NCBI RefSeq assembly: GCF_016802725.1
Contig: NC_052671.1
Span: forward strand, 9,777,501-9,841,500
DNA from: Solenopsis invicta
Taxonomy: Eukaryota > Arthropoda > Insecta > Hymenoptera > Formicidae
DNA length: 64,000 nucleotides
Reading direction: 5' to 3'
The position numbers and the translations under genes were made by a program. The notes beneath the pieces were generated by a model. The model did not search any database. It was not told the DNA's origin and worked only from the letters and a program-made list of their open reading frames with translations. Shown here piece after piece: positions 1 through 12,804 of this stretch (the stretch's first letter is position 1; every line of letters begins with the position of its first letter).

Positions 1-3000
1 TATTTTATTTCATAATAAACTTTTTCTAAAATACACCTATCGTGGCATGGAATGGCATACAGGAAAACTTATGACAAGTTAATTTATTGTTATTAAAAGG
101 TCTAAAATGTAATAATAGATAACTGAAAAATCAAACTACAATTTTGAAATTTGATTTGCATCGAAAACAGCATCAAACGCGAAGTATCATAAAAAATAAT
201 TTAAGCGGCATTCGGCAACATTTCCCTATTACTAAATTTGGAGAACAAAAAAGTTTCCGCTTAATTTCAATTGGATTTTGTGTCAGCAAAGATTTAATCC
301 ATCGCTTAATTGTCAAGACACATAACGTTTGAAATTCAATGATTGTAATTTATGATTATACAAAGGAAACTCGAGAGAAAAATTTGTACTCTAGAAAATT
401 GGATATAAGAGTGAATAAACATTTGTAACACGATATTTCGTACGATTGCAAGAAAATGTCTTATTTATCTCAAGAAAATGCTCGTAGTATATTTATGTGC
501 TAGACAATTTCATTTTACGAATTCGGATCCATTCTAAGTGCCCTTTGTTTTTCCGTGCACAACCGGCAGCGTATCTCTTTTCGTCGAGATGGATTTATTT
601 GCATTCGTCGATATTATCGGAATTCGCGCGATCGGTTTTCCCGTCGGTCTCACATTTCGCTTGCTTCGTATTACATTTCTTCGCGAAAGAAGCTCCTTTT
701 CCCCAAAGGGAAATCAATAATTCTGGTACGTTTGCCTCGTGTTTACGCCTATGCGCGCAAACGTGTATTCTCAGCTTCTGCAGATAGCGCCGAGTCATCC
801 TGTTGCGAGTTCGGGAATGGAGCATGTCATTGGCTCTCCGTCGATCCATTATGGTCGTTCGTAAAAAAGAATGGACTGATAATACGCTGGATAATCTATC
901 TACTCGGCTCCTTTATAGCAAAGAATAGTGCTTGATAATAGGAAATCGATTTACTGCGTAGCTGAAGGCACGCTCTTCGCGTTTATAGACAAACCGAAGT
1001 ATTACAAACGTATAGTTATCCTCGTCCTTTCTTCCTGTTGACACACACACACACACAAGTGTGAACACACGCGCGTGCGCGTTCAATTCTTACGAAAAAT
1101 ATTTTCCGCAAACTCACCGGCAAATCGGTTCTTGTTTTCGAAGCGCGCACGTCGAGCGTGCACGAGAAAGAGAGCAGCACGAACTCTACGAAATGCTTTA
1201 TGTCGTACGATGTATTTGCAGCGATCGGATTTGACCTGATTTAATGCAATATACTAGACGAGTTTACCATTTCAATGTTTATCGAGAAAAATCTGATGAT
1301 TTTTAACAATAAACGGTACGAGCAAACAAACTTAACCATGCTCCGAATATCAAAGTTTCCATGAATATATATTGGAGCTACATGCTTCTCAAATTATTAA
1401 TAACTTATTCATAATTCATAAATAAATATTAAATCAAAGCTGGTTTTACCGTAACACTAACACGAAGAGACTCTCATAAATAAGATCATCCTGATTACAT
1501 AAAGTGCAGCTAGAAAATTTCGCTCTTGTAAGGATTTCGAGATTCTAAACTTGGTATTTGAAAGGGCTCTCGTGAAAAAGTTTCACGATGCAATTAGCAA
1601 TTAGCAAATACTAAGTAAAAACGAGATGATCGTTTTCTCTCTCCGGGATTATCAAGAGCTAATCAATTTCTCATTGAGCAGAAATACTGACGGGAATTTA
1701 TCGAAGTCACGACGCTTCGTATTTGTTCTTGCGATCAAAGAACCGAAGACAAAGCGCGAGCTTCAAAGCCGATTACTCGGGATTGCGTTTTGCTATTGCA
1801 ATTTCCTTCGCGTCTGAGCGCTCGCGTTGTTCTCATCATTAGTACCAATACGTCTGAATAATCCCGGAAATAACTATGTTGAATTCTTAATGAACGACGG
1901 TTTATTTCCCCCCTCTCCGTTCGAGAAACATGTCAGAGACCTTTGTACAACGAGCTGAAAATATTGTGCAGTAAATTAGTCGCGCGAGGGTCGAACTTTG
2001 CTCTCAATCTCGCAAAACTAGTGAGAGAAAAGGAGAGGGGAGGGGGGTGGACGCATTATTGATTTTCGGAAGTTCATCTAACACGACATGAATAGAGTTA
2101 GGCGGACTTAAGGGGTTAATCTTTAGCAGTCAATTTAGAACGCAGAGAGGAAGTTAGATAAAGTCCAGCGCTCTCTCGCCTGCCGTTGCTATTACGCAGG
2201 TAACTCCAACTGACTGAGGCAGCAGTAATCAAATTACATTCAATACCGTACGTAATTATTGTCGCCAAACACGGTTAACATGATACAAAGCTTCATCAGT
2301 GGGTAACGTCTATGGTATTTTATTCTTAGACTATTTAATTGCGTAAACTTTTATTTAATTCATTCAATTATTACTTTATATACGTATCGATATGTAATAT
2401 CCACGACAAAATGTTACAGGTATAATTTTCATGTTATATCCATTCTCCGGCTTAAAGATATTCAAAATTCATTTCTTTATATATTTCCATTCAGAACGGA
2501 TGTACATAAATATAGCAATGCAGTGCAAATAATTTATCTATAATCTTCCTTTAAATTCTTAAATCCCGATTATTAAAAATTCCGCTTTTTGAAATGCAAC
2601 AAAATAATAGAGCCAACGGGAATAAAATGGAAATTCGGATTATTTAGTAGAAGAGAAACGATTTAATACTTTGTGTTACATTAAATATAATTACAGACAA
2701 AATTCTGTTTGATATGTTATTGAATAGCTTCTTAAAGTGTTTCTATGGAATTTTATTGTTTCCAGAATGGCAGTTTTGAGGTTTTTTATCACATCGAATT
2801 TACATTTATAAATTGTATTTAGGAAAAGTTTATGAAGACTGAAATAGTTAACAAGAGCAATTAAGATATTATTTATTACAAAAACTATTAATTTTTTATT
2901 TTAGTTATATAAATATTTCAAATGAAAAAATGATTAAAAAATTCGAAAAAGCAAGATAAAAAGAGTTTTTCGGTACAGCAGTCTCCCCTAAATATCCCAC

Positions 3001-3016
3001 AAAAAAAAAACAGTAT
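1..3016. other. Gene-free stretch, AT-rich with a CpG-richer patch
   Basis: No exon, RNA gene or complete transposon is recognisable. About 550-1250 and 1900-2230 are richer in CG than the AT-rich DNA around them. Open frames at 500-935 overlap one another on both strands and have no protein-like features. A short hairpin with arms CGAAAAA/TTTTTCG lies at about 2943-2971. Confidence 0.5.
1041..1057. repeat. (AC)n microsatellite
   Basis: Uninterrupted AC dinucleotide run of about 17 bases, followed by a purine/pyrimidine-alternating GCGCGTGCGC stretch. Confidence 0.95.
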
Positions 3017-3125
3017 CAAAAACATTAGCATCAAATTAAAACTAATACATTCTATTTAACACTCATTGTTTCACATATAAACAAGAAATTGTATTCTTAT
3101 TTGCATATTGAACAATGATAATCTT
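3017..3125. mobile_element. Diverged copy of the 24.3-kb palindromic MITE
   Basis: AAAACATTAGCATCAAAT and TCATTGTTTCA in order resemble the left arm of the element at 24342-24550. The segment after TCATTGTTTCA also pairs weakly with an inverted copy ending near 3120 (TTGAACAATGA). The spacing differs by an insertion of about 26 bases, so this is a decayed or rearranged copy. Confidence 0.35.
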
Positions 3126-4060
3126 GCTTTATATAATTGCATATAACCTTCTTTGAAGAATTTAATATTTTAAATTTCAGCTAGATCTCTTTTTTTATTT
3201 TTCTTTCAATATTATGATAGTCATCTAAAAAACACAATATGACTGTTTTAATAATTATAATAATACTATTAAAAAAAATTCCATTTCTTCAAGATATTAT
3301 GATTTTCTACCCAAGATTTTTTCTCTCAACTCATGAAAATTAATGTTGAATAATGAAAATATATTTTTCACGATAAAACTATAAAAAAAAATTCTTCAGC
3401 TAAGCGAGTTACGTCTATTTAACGCTATATAATCTCATTTCAATATTAAACATTTTGAAAATAAAGATATTTTCAAAACAATGATGTTGTTTTGTTTTTC
3501 TGTGCGCGCTTTAAAAAATTTTGTTCGTTCTTTTCTGGTGAGAAAGATTTTGCTACGAGTAAGGAGCGCTACTCCAGTTATTATACAGAAAGATACGCGC
3601 ATCTGGCACAGATTTTTCAACACGCTACCTTCTACTCGGCATTAGCTCGAAAATCAGCGCGATTACCGGTCGTTGAATTCACGCGGGTACGTGTGAACGA
3701 CGTGACCAAGCGCGGGTCCGGGTCTCACGGGAAACTTAAAGCCACTTTAAATTTAGGATTGACTTTAACACGTAGCCCGAGCCCCGGCAGCATAATCTAT
3801 GCGCTCAAGTCGCATTTAAAATGGAAGCCGCTTTAAATTATATTATCCGCGACAAGAAGCGGGTCAGCTGCCGTCGCTGCGCTGCCACTGCCGACGACGC
3901 GACAAATACAGCGAGTGCTACAAATACAGTCTTGCGCTGCAGCTTACGAGAAAATTCACGGAGCAGCGTTAAATCGCGTTACACCGAAATCTTATTTCCG
4001 CTTAACACGCGAACGAGCCACTTGGCGTGCCGCGCGTCCGGGCCTCGTCTCCGTCATGAA
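3126..4060. other. AT-rich to CpG-rich transition, no gene seen
   Basis: AT-rich to about 3640, then CG content rises. Frames at 3492-4328 overlap on both strands and are not convincing. Short CTTTAAAT motifs recur at 3740-3840 without forming a clear repeat. Confidence 0.4.
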
Positions 4061-4067
4061 ACGACTA

Positions 4068-4091
4068 CAGGCAGGCAGGCAAGCAGGCAGG
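4068..4091. repeat. (CAGG)n short tetranucleotide repeat
   Basis: CAGGCAGGCAGGCAAGCAGG-type tandem run with one interruption. Confidence 0.85.
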
Positions 4092-4267
4092 AACGACGCC
4101 CTTTCCTCGTACCCTTCGAGGGAGAGGATCGTAATTAGCCCTGGTGTAAACTCAGGCAGGGCGTCCGTCTCACATACGTCAGAGCTGTCTCGGTTGGGCG
4201 TTGCTGACGAAAACCTCGGAACCGAGCAAGTCGGCCGGTGGAGACATGATGAGGAGGAGCAGAGGGG

Positions 4268-4268
<1 letters not shown>

Positions 4269-4295
<27 letters not shown>
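4269..4295. repeat. (AG)n microsatellite
   Basis: About 27 bases of perfect AG in a purine-rich tract. GAGA tracts are common near insect promoters, and this one lies inside the CpG-rich block. Confidence 0.95.
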
Positions 4296-4299
<4 letters not shown>

Positions 4300-5005
4300 A
4301 AATCCGTGTGATGTCGACCGAGGGATAAAGAGCGACGGCAGCAGCAGCAGCGATGGCGGAAGAAGGATAACATCGATCTGGGATAAAAGAGAACGAGTGT
4401 GACGGAGAAGAAGCAAAGCCGCGAGAGATCGAAAGGGTACTCTCTCCGGCATTTCGAGGCCGTAAGGGGAGAAAACGAAGGGGCGAGAAAGGTTTACGCG
4501 GGACGAGTAAAGTGATTGCGAAAAGGGGGTCAGAGGGAAAATAGGGTACGGTGGTTTAATAGACTGAGCCATGATGGATGACGCCGGATCGATATTACTT
4601 CTTCTCACTCGCGGTCCGAGTGCCTACCTACCGCGCCACGTGCCCGAGTATTCATGGCATTTTGGAAGCCGCGGTAGACCGTACACGATATACAGTCCCG
4701 CATACCGGACATTTTCGGCAACGGGTACACACGCGCGCGCGGCCGCGCGCCCGCGCCATTCTCTCTCGCCGTTATTACGCGAATTCGTCTACCCGCGAGG
4801 CGCCGCGGGCAAGAATTCGCGGTGGCGGGCGTCTCTGTCGTGGCCGTGGAGCCGCGCCACGCCGCCGTCGTGCGCTTCCGCGAACCGCTGGGACCGCGTA
4901 AGACGTGAACTGGAACCGCGAAGTCGCCGCCGCGCGCGGCAAATACGACTCTCGCGGATAACGATCGCCGTCGCTCGTCGCCGTCGCCGTCGCCGCCGTG
5001 CGGCA

Positions 5006-5034
5006 ATGGAATTCCTCCAGCGGGAGGGAGGGAG
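5006..5034 (+). CDS. Candidate first coding exon fragment (weak)
   Basis: An ATG with G at -3 and G at +4 opens nine codons (MEFLQREGG) that run straight into the donor match GGAG|GTAAGA at 5035. An alternative start at 4571 in another frame is much longer but arginine-rich and low in complexity. Neither matches a protein I know. A non-coding leader exon or a chance donor is equally possible. Seen: start context and donor. Inferred: that it is an exon. Confidence 0.18.
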
Positions 5035-5410
5035 GTAAGAAATTGTCAGCAGCGACGACGGTTGCCTGGTGAGCCGCGATAATTCCCGCCGCTGCATTTC
5101 GAACGTCGCCCGTTTTATTCGCGCGAAGAAACGACCGAGATTTATGGGCGACGATGAACCCTAAAGTAAAAGGGGCAATCTGAAATTCACGCGGGTCAGC
5201 CGATCGATGGTCGATAGCGGGGGCGGACCGCGCCCACGCCGGACGTCTCATGACACTGGCAGATCTATGGAGGATTCGGGAACGTTCAGCCATTTCGAAT
5301 ACGACTTTCCGTTCGGTTATTTTCGTCTTGGATCTCCACAAATATCGGGGGAATACGAAAACTTAAATATTTTCCAATTTTTCATCCTGCCCCCCTCACC
5401 ATTATAGAAT

Positions 5411-6600
5411 CATCTCAATACTTCCGGGTATTATGTATTTGTTCCTCAAATTTTAACGTTTCAATTTCTCTAGCCAATATCTTATTTACCGGCTGCGTTC
5501 TTTTAAACCACGCCCGCAGGCAGTCGGAAGGTAAACTTGTTTATCTGCGAAGGCGTCTCAATCGAAAGGAACCGGGAGTTTAATTTGCCAGAAGACGGGA
5601 TATAATAACCGAGGTCTGGCGCTGAAAAAATATTTGTCCCCGTCGTAACGTCTCGTCGGTTGCATTCGCAGTCGCAGTTGCTCGACGACCTGGAGACAGA
5701 GAGGGTAAAGAGGGTTAGAGGGAGGGGGCGGAAGGAGAGTATCGTTCCTGAAGTTGCGCCGCCCTGGGACACTCTCGAAAGGGGTATGACCCGGGGCAGC
5801 GCAGCGAGCAATATAAAGTTACTCGAAATTACATCTGCATATTATTTCAATTTTGTAGATTGTTTAACCCCGGGTAACGCCGGATACGAGAAACTCCCGT
5901 GAAAGTTTTCTTAGGATAATCTCTTAGGTGGCCCCCGCCGGGCTCTCGCGCTCTCTGTCTTCCTCCCGCCCTCCGTCTCTCTTCATCGTAATTCGCCGCA
6001 TCTCATTGGCCGTCGGAAGAAATTTGTTGGCCCCGCTGTCTAAAATTAATTTACTAGCTGCCGCGGCGAAATAGGCGAAACCCAACGAGCCGCGAAGCGA
6101 ATAAATAAGTGCCGACGTCGACTGCCGACGTCGATGCAACGACGCTGCAATTCCCGCCGCGCTCGCCGGCGCGATCCGGACGAGGCCGGGGTGAGGAGGG
6201 AGGAAAAAAACGCGTAGGAAAAATGCACGTCATTCGGCCGGGAGTTTTCCGCGATAAACAGCGCTGAAAAACAAGTCGGCCGGCGTAAATCGCGAAAACT
6301 TTATATTAGGTATTTTGAATCGGCGAAAAAACCGGGCTCCGCGAGTTTTCCCACCGTCCGCGCCCCCGCCACCCGCCGCCACCCGCCGTGATAGACTCCC
6401 GGATGCATTGGCGCGTGATAAATCGATCCCATGAAACCTACCGTTCGCAAACGGAAAGAAAGTACCTCAAAGCAGAGCATTCGTCCTGTGTGGTTTGGAC
6501 AAATTCTAATCGAACGAAACGTTACGCTGCAAAAAAGTGGAAATTTTCTATAACTCATCATTTTCCCATCACACGCTCTTTCTTCTTGTGCGCGAACTAA
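5411..6600. other. CpG-richer unassigned DNA
   Basis: No exon or repeat is recognisable. The CG density of the preceding island continues, with lower values after about 6400. Open frames on both strands are short and mutually overlapping. Confidence 0.4.
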
Positions 6601-7740
6601 TATAAACAGAAAATAAATTCTGGTAATACTTTTATAAATCAGATTGATTTTGACGTTTGTCAAATTCAAATAATCCGATTCGCATTATTTAAATTCAATA
6701 ATCAAATAGTCGTTGACATTTTATTAACAGCATTTTATAATCATCGCAAAAACCGAGTAACTAGAATATTACAAATAAAGTAAGTGTACATGGCCTAATA
6801 TCCAATATGACCTACTTCCCGTTTTTAAATAGTTACATGGTGAATTGAACAAATAACGCTAATATGTCGTTAAGTTGTCCACGTGAATTGTTTGCAAAAA
6901 TTCACTGATCAGTTTGTGCATTCTGTTGTTGACAGTGAGATCAAAAATAGAATTTTCTTACGTTTCTCTTATGATCTAATATTTCATAGAAAAGTATTGT
7001 ATTCTATAATTATCAAGTGATGGTTATTAATTTCCATAGTTCATATTATTGTATCTCTATATTTTTACTTTGCAACACTGCTGTATTTTGTTTATATATT
7101 TTTTCGTCATGGCATCCCGTTTATAGTCAAAAAAGAAAAAACTCTTTGTAAAGTAGAACCAATATAGCCTAGATCAATAAAAAGTATAATATGAACACAA
7201 TGTTCTTCGGTTTTTATTTTTATTACTTCAAATCATAAATTTTAATCCGTTCACTAAACTCCGATTCGTAATTTACTTACTTATAATAGATTATTGACAA
7301 AAATAATTCTTTATGTATTCTTATGTTAATATGTCAATAAACACGTCAATATGTTAAACTTATAAACATATAAATGTAACATTGGATCACTTTATTAATC
7401 ATTTTTCTAACTTTTTTGTGTAAAAGAAAAAGAACACCAATACGACCTAAATGGCACTTTTTCTAAAACATCTTCATTAAATTGTATGTAAATATTTAAA
7501 ATTGTCCCATAGTATGAATTAATGTTTTCCCTTTTTAATTTTGGACTGAGCAAGAAATTAGAAAAAATTACAAAGTTAGATAGGTTATAGGATACAGCTA
7601 TTTTTTAAATAGAATATTGCAAACTCCTTGCGTCACTGAATGTTTAAAAGCAGAAATGTAACATTCCATTATATGTATACTGAATAATTTAGGAAATCAA
7701 GTTTATACTTAATTGAATGCGTTCCGTGATGTATAATGTG
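6601..7740. other. AT-rich stretch with three short similar motifs
   Basis: A short motif of the form CCAATATGACCTAC / CCAATATAGCCTAGA / CCAATACGACCTAAA occurs at about 6803, 7158 and 7437. No open frame or terminal repeats surround it. Otherwise nothing is seen. Confidence 0.35.
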
Positions 7741-9330
7741 CATAAATTTATATATGCCACGCCCGTTCACATTAGTTTCCACGTTATATCAGGATATTTT
7801 ATTTCTCGCGCCTTATTTAACCGGTCTCGGGAGAAAAAAGGGCTCGGGTACCTGCCGATCTTCAATTTCAATTTACAAGACGCACACTTATCAGAGAGAC
7901 GCGTCGGGGTAGGTGACGTTTGACGGAATAGAGGTACTTTCGAGATTAATTCCCGCACCTCTCAGCATTTTGATCGGCGAGATACGACGGCGAAATAACT
8001 TCGAACACCTTTTCTCCAATCACGGTAAGCCGGAGGTGGTCGGATGAGGGAGGGTGAACCAGGGCTAGGAGAGGGAAAGGGAAAGCGAGAAGAGAGAAAA
8101 CCGGTGGAAGATGGGGAAAGAGCCTGGCCAGCGTGTCGTTTGTATCAATTTACCCCAGCCACCCCGACGTCCATCGACTTGCTTCGGATTTAATCTAATG
8201 CCACGTCGAGAAGGGTAATTCATTAAACAAAGATCCACGGTTTCAGTCTGGCATTGCATCGCCACCGAGACCAGACGTCTGCCATTACGCTTGGCGGCCA
8301 AAAGTAAATAATTAAATTCAGTCTGGTCGAATTTCGGCTAGGTTCGGTAAGGGCGCGGTTAATCCGGGATGGCAGTTGCACGCCTCGTGCCGTCGAGGCT
8401 GAAGCCGAGGCCGACGTCGCGCAAAATATTTACGCCAGGCGTGGAAGAAGATACGAGACGGGGGAAGGGAGGGAAGGGGAGGGGATGATCACATTTGCGG
8501 TGTTCGCCGCGAACTCATAAGGATTATACGGGATCATGCTTTGAGGATTATACTATTCATGCGATCCGATGATTCGGGCGTGCAAATTAAGACATATCTC
8601 AATTTCGACATCGCCGACTTCGGTCGTAATCACGAGGATATTACTCGTAAAGGCTCGCTCGCGCGGTAACTTCCGAGATATGAAAATTTAATTTGATGCC
8701 CACGATAATCCGCGGTGCACGCCGGCAAGGTTACTTAATCATCTCGGGCATATAATACGATATAAGCTCAGCGTTGGACGAGGTGCCGAGGTGAATCACG
8801 AGTGTCGCGACGAACGTTCGATTTTAGAAACCGAGTCGCGGAAGTCGCCCGGCGGCGGGTGCTTAACGCTCGCGCGGAGATCACGCGGGCGGGCGGACGG
8901 GCAGGCAGGCAGGCAGGCAGCAACGATTTATTGGACGCCCAGTCTTTTCGATTATTTATACGCTCGTGACGCCGGTTGCGGATCATTGAGATCAATTTCA
9001 TTACCTGGCAACAAATTCGAGGAAAGCCGAACGCGGCCATGCATTACCCGTGTCCGCGAGAACAAAATATTCATTCTGAGTGGCTCGTTAAATTCCGACG
9101 GCGCTTCCGCGCTACGAAAACTCAGCCAATAGATCACGCTAAACTTCCCGCACGTTCGTGCTGGCAATTCCCTCATCCCAAGCCAAGAGTCATGGATATC
9201 CACGGGAGAACGTGCACGAGTAGGGGAGACTTGGTTCCCCTACGCCACCGCAAAAATGTTTTAGACTTCCAACTGTACTAGCTTCTCTAGCCGCCGTATT
9301 TCATTCGATGTTCCTCGATGGCACCGCAAA
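7741..9330. other. CpG-rich block without recognisable gene
   Basis: CG-dense sequence with purine-rich runs (about 8040-8110 and 8460-8490). Frames at 8065-9281 overlap on both strands and show no recognisable domain. It could hold a regulatory region or unrecognised leader exons. Confidence 0.35.
8901..8920. repeat. (GCAG)5 tetranucleotide repeat
   Basis: Five tandem GCAG units in a CG-rich block, directly after a GGGCGGGCGGACGG stretch. Confidence 0.95.
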
Positions 9331-10200
9331 AAACCTGTTATCTTTATTACTTACTATCCCTTTTTTTTCCTCCAAATCTTCTTACTTAAGCTAAGACTCT
9401 TACGAAGCTAAAATCTAGAAGTATTATGAGTATCTTATTTTTGCACAGAAATTCAGCAAGTATAAAATTAACGTAGATTTGCCAAATGGTCATAAATTTG
9501 GTTATAAATATTACATTGATGGTTATCAAAACGATAAAATTCTTGCCTCGTGAAATAAGATTATAATATCTCTTACACCTACGTGGAAAGAGTTTTGTTG
9601 AAGTATCTAAAAATTTAATTAGATACAGATTTGAAAAAATTTTTGTTGGATCATTAAAATAAAGGAAATTGCATGATAAGCTAAGTAGCAAAAAATTTTG
9701 ACATTTTAGCAATCAACTTGAGCAACTTACATAATTGTTTGGATGATCTAGCAAAATTATTTTCAGCATCTACGCTGAGAAAAAAATTTATTAGCTCGAC
9801 TAAATCTTTTTAGATTTTTTTTAGTTGTTATTTCTGTGTAACAATGCAATTATAATTGTTGTAATAATTTTTATAAAATTTTTATTATAATAGCAAATAA
9901 TTTATATATATTATATAATTATATACATATGTATAAATTTTATATAATAAATATAAGTTATGTAAATATATAATTTTTCAATTAAATATAAATAACCACA
10001 TACATGGAATTTATACATGACTTGTATGAATATTTGCATAGTGTGCACAGCATTGCAGAAATTGCCATAAGAGATATAATTTAATCAATAAGATGATAAT
10101 CTTCTTCAGAAGACAAAATAATTTTCATATTAATCACTTTTGCAAGGATTGTTGGACGTATTTCCTAATTTTAAGATCTCAAAATATTTTAATAATTATA
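9331..10200. other. AT-rich, possible MITE remnant near 9772
   Basis: GCTGAGAAAAAAATTTATTAG at about 9774 resembles the left end of the elements at 20936 and 63338. No matching right end was found. Otherwise nothing is seen. Confidence 0.3.
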
Positions 10201-10440
10201 TTTTAGCTAAGATTAATTTTTTTTATCGTTTATTTTATTCCGAATGTCGAAAAATCTTAATTCCTGAGAGTTAAAAAAAGCATCAATATTTTGATATTTG
10301 TGGTAAATTGCCTTAGATTGACATGGAATATTGCTCTATTTATAAAATTTACCTATTTTGGTATTGATTTGCATACTCTTAAGATTTAGGCAATCACAAA
10401 TGTGCGAACATAAGAGGTCGTTATTTGGCAATCTTAATTT
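10201..10440. repeat. Remnant related to the 16.9-kb palindromic element
   Basis: TTTAGCTAAGA, a T-rich run and CCGAATGTC occur in the same order here and at about 17003-17050. ATTGCCTTAGATT at about 10308 and AAGATTTAGGCAAT at about 10381 form an imperfect inverted pair. Boundaries are uncertain. Confidence 0.3.
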
Positions 10441-11638
10441 CGTATTTGCTTTAATTTTAAGTCTTCGGCAATTCCTCGCGGACGCTACTCAAAGCTTCGG
10501 GCAATTATGATAATATCTTGATCCGATAATGGGACACGGTCTTATTCTTACGAATTGTCGCGGGCTTCTCGATGAGAAAAGCGGGCTGAGCGCGGGTGCG
10601 CGGCGCAACGCCGATTTCACGCTCGAGAAGTCCGGGAATGGAGCTGGCAAAGAGGAATTAAGATCTCGCCGAAGGCTCTCTGACAATGCAAAGAAGCTGT
10701 CCAAAGAGCGAGGAAGAGACGAAGAGAAAGAGGAGAGGAACGCAACGCGAAGGAGGGGAATGAAAGACGAAAAGTGAGAGAAAGGATGAGAAGGTGAAAG
10801 TACAGGAGCGAGAGAGGGAAAAAGTGAAGTTCCTCGGGAAGAACGAGGACGCCCGATGGTATGGATCATGTAGAACGAGGAACGCCGTAAATCGCGGTAG
10901 GAGGAGGGACGGCAGATCAGGAGGGACATTATACTTGCTTCTAGCTCTCTGTGTAGCCGGCTCTTTGTTTATATTCTGAGAATAGAGAGTAAGAGGGATC
11001 GTTTGACATGTCGCCGGTCGCAAAGACGTCGAGGAACAAAAGGGGTACGTCTCTCTGTTTCCCCTCCGGATCCTCATGAATTCTTCCCCTCTCTTCGTTC
11101 CGCAATCCGACCGATTCGCGTCTATTGAGGCGGGCTGAATCGCGATCGCAAGCTGCCGCCGTACGCACGTAAGTGCCATATCATTATGCCGTATAATGAG
11201 CGCGCGTGTGGTGGTGGGGTTAAGTAGCTTCCTACGTTGCGCGCGAGCCGTGCGATTTACAGGATACGCGTCCACTCGTTCGTCCATTCGTCTGTATGGG
11301 GATGGAGGAAGTGCCCGTGTCTCGATGAGAAGCGACGTTCGCGGTTTATCGAGCACGCAAGGCGAGATCGTCGAGCAGATGGACGACGGGAGCATATGTT
11401 TTGGGCCGAACGATCTATCAGAATTATGAGTCTTCCTTTACGTAAATTGAATATTATCTCGTCAGGCTCCGCGCGCGCGAATATTTCACACTTTGCACGA
11501 CGCGCACGATATCTCCACGGAAAAGATTTCTTACGTACTTTTTACATGTGCGTATGCGCTGTATGCGACGATCTAAAGGAATTAGACCATTTGAATTTGC
11601 TGTGACATTTTTACTTTATAGGCTTTTATTTTATATTT
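10441..11638. other. CpG-rich block with purine-rich tract
   Basis: The plus strand at 10680-10830 is strongly purine-rich, so the opposite strand stays open for 245 codons (10658-11395, minus). That frame ends in Ser/Phe/Leu-rich low complexity, as expected of translated pyrimidine-rich DNA. No known protein is recognised. The sequence becomes AT-rich after about 11570. Confidence 0.4.
11196..11429 (+). CDS. Unrecognised 77-codon ORF (doubtful)
   Basis: The ATG at 11196 opens 77 codons whose first 30 residues are basic and hydrophobic (MSARVVVGLSSFLRCARAV...), vaguely like a mitochondrial presequence, and whose end is acidic. It lies antisense to a longer minus-strand frame and has no neighbours suggesting a gene. 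I do not recognise it. It is most likely a chance frame in CG-rich DNA. Confidence 0.12.
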   Translation: MSARVVVGLSSFLRCARAVRFTGYASTRSSIRLYGDGGSARVSMRSDVRGLSSTQGEIVEQMDDGSICFGPNDLSEL

Positions 11639-12210
11639 TAAGAAACGAGAATGAATGCGATATATATCGCATTGCGATTTCAGGGTGTCCACTCAAATTT
11701 TGTAAATCCATGTTCCATGAAAATTTTGGGATTTTCCAAAAATTTTTATCAAAATTCCAGTTACGATTAGAGAATTTTTGAATACAGCTTTGAAATAAAT
11801 TTATTTCATTCGACTCGCACTTTTTAACATACTTGAAATATGTAATCACAAAAAAGACACTTGAGATTTAAATGTTAAATTAGAGAAAGTACTGAAAAGA
11901 AACAATATCAACTAATGCCATACAAGAAACGAGAATCGCGATGAATGCGACATATATCGCATTGTGATTTCAGGGTGTCCACTTAAAATTTGTAAACTCG
12001 TTCCATGAAAATTCCGGTATTTTCCAGGAATTTTTATCAAAATTCCAAGTAGGATTAGAGAATTTTTGAATGCAGCTTTGAAATAAATTTATTTTATTCA
12101 ACGCGCACTTTTTAACATACTTTAAATATGTAATCACAAAAAGACATCTGAGATTTGAATATTAAATTAGAGAAAGTACTGAAACGAAGCAATATCAACT
12201 AATGCCGTAC
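11639..12210. repeat. Tandem duplication of about 290 bp
   Basis: Two adjacent copies, about 11639-11923 and 11924-12210, each start AAGAAACGAGAAT, run through CAGGGTGTCCACT (11681 and 11971, offset 290) and end ACTAATGCC(A/G)TAC. They differ by scattered substitutions and small indels. The copied segment spans the left end of the CAGGGTG element plus its flank, so duplication followed insertion. Confidence 0.85.
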
Positions 12211-12804
12211 AATAATCTGTCTACAATATGTATACTGATCTAGCTATTAGAAGTGCAGAATTCGAAAAATGATAAAACATACTACGCTAATTTAGCATAG
12301 ATACATAAGAAATATTATATTAATTGAAAAATATATATCGAGCACAGAAGGAATTAATATTGAGTAATTAATTATATAAGTCTTTGGTAATAGAATAAAA
12401 CTCGACACTCATAAAATTTTTTCGCAAAAACGTAAACATTGAGATATAAAATTTACGAATTACAAAAAATATTTAACACAAATCTCTTTTAAGAAAAAAT
12501 AGTTTAAAAACTATATAAACATAACTTATTTAAAATTGTAATAATAAACGTAATTTATGTATCCAAAGAAAAGCTAAATAATGTTTATATATAATTTTTA
12601 TACAATTTCAGTGAACTAGATTTTAAAAAATGTAGGAAATTATTTTGTCAGAAAAATATATAAATTTAAATTTAGAAGTAAAATTTCAAAAAATTCCAGA
12701 ACTGATGATCAAATTTCCAGGAAAATCCAGGATTTTAGGAGGCACAATCTGAAATCCATGACTTTCCAGAATTTTCTAGGTTTTTTCAGGTAGAGGTCAC
12801 CCTG
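11681..12804. mobile_element. Non-autonomous DNA element, CAGGGTG/CACCCTG ends
   Basis: Starts CAGGGTGTCC (11681, and again at 11971 in the duplicated copy) and ends GGTCACCCTG at 12804, giving a 10-base inverted terminus with one mismatch. GATTT lies directly outside both ends. Both subterminal regions are rich in TTCCA/TGGAA words. No transposase frame is visible. CAG-type ends recall hAT elements, but an 8-bp target duplication is not evident, so the superfamily is open. Confidence 0.55.

Larger units (their letters stand above)
4060..5410 (+). promoter_or_regulatory. CpG-rich island, possible promoter and leader
   Basis: CG-dense block containing GCAG and AG repeats, a NotI-type GCGGCCGC near 4739 and arginine-rich open frames on both strands, as expected from CG-rich DNA. 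On the plus strand it contains a GGAG|GTAAGA splice-donor match at 5035. A promoter with a first exon is plausible, but no core promoter element is decisive. Confidence 0.3.

Noticed and set aside
10658..11395. 245-codon minus-strand open frame starting with ATG, the longest in the window
   Set aside because: Most of its second half is translated pyrimidine-rich tract (Ser/Phe/Leu/Pro), which rarely contains stops on that strand. No domain, and other frames on both strands are open as well.
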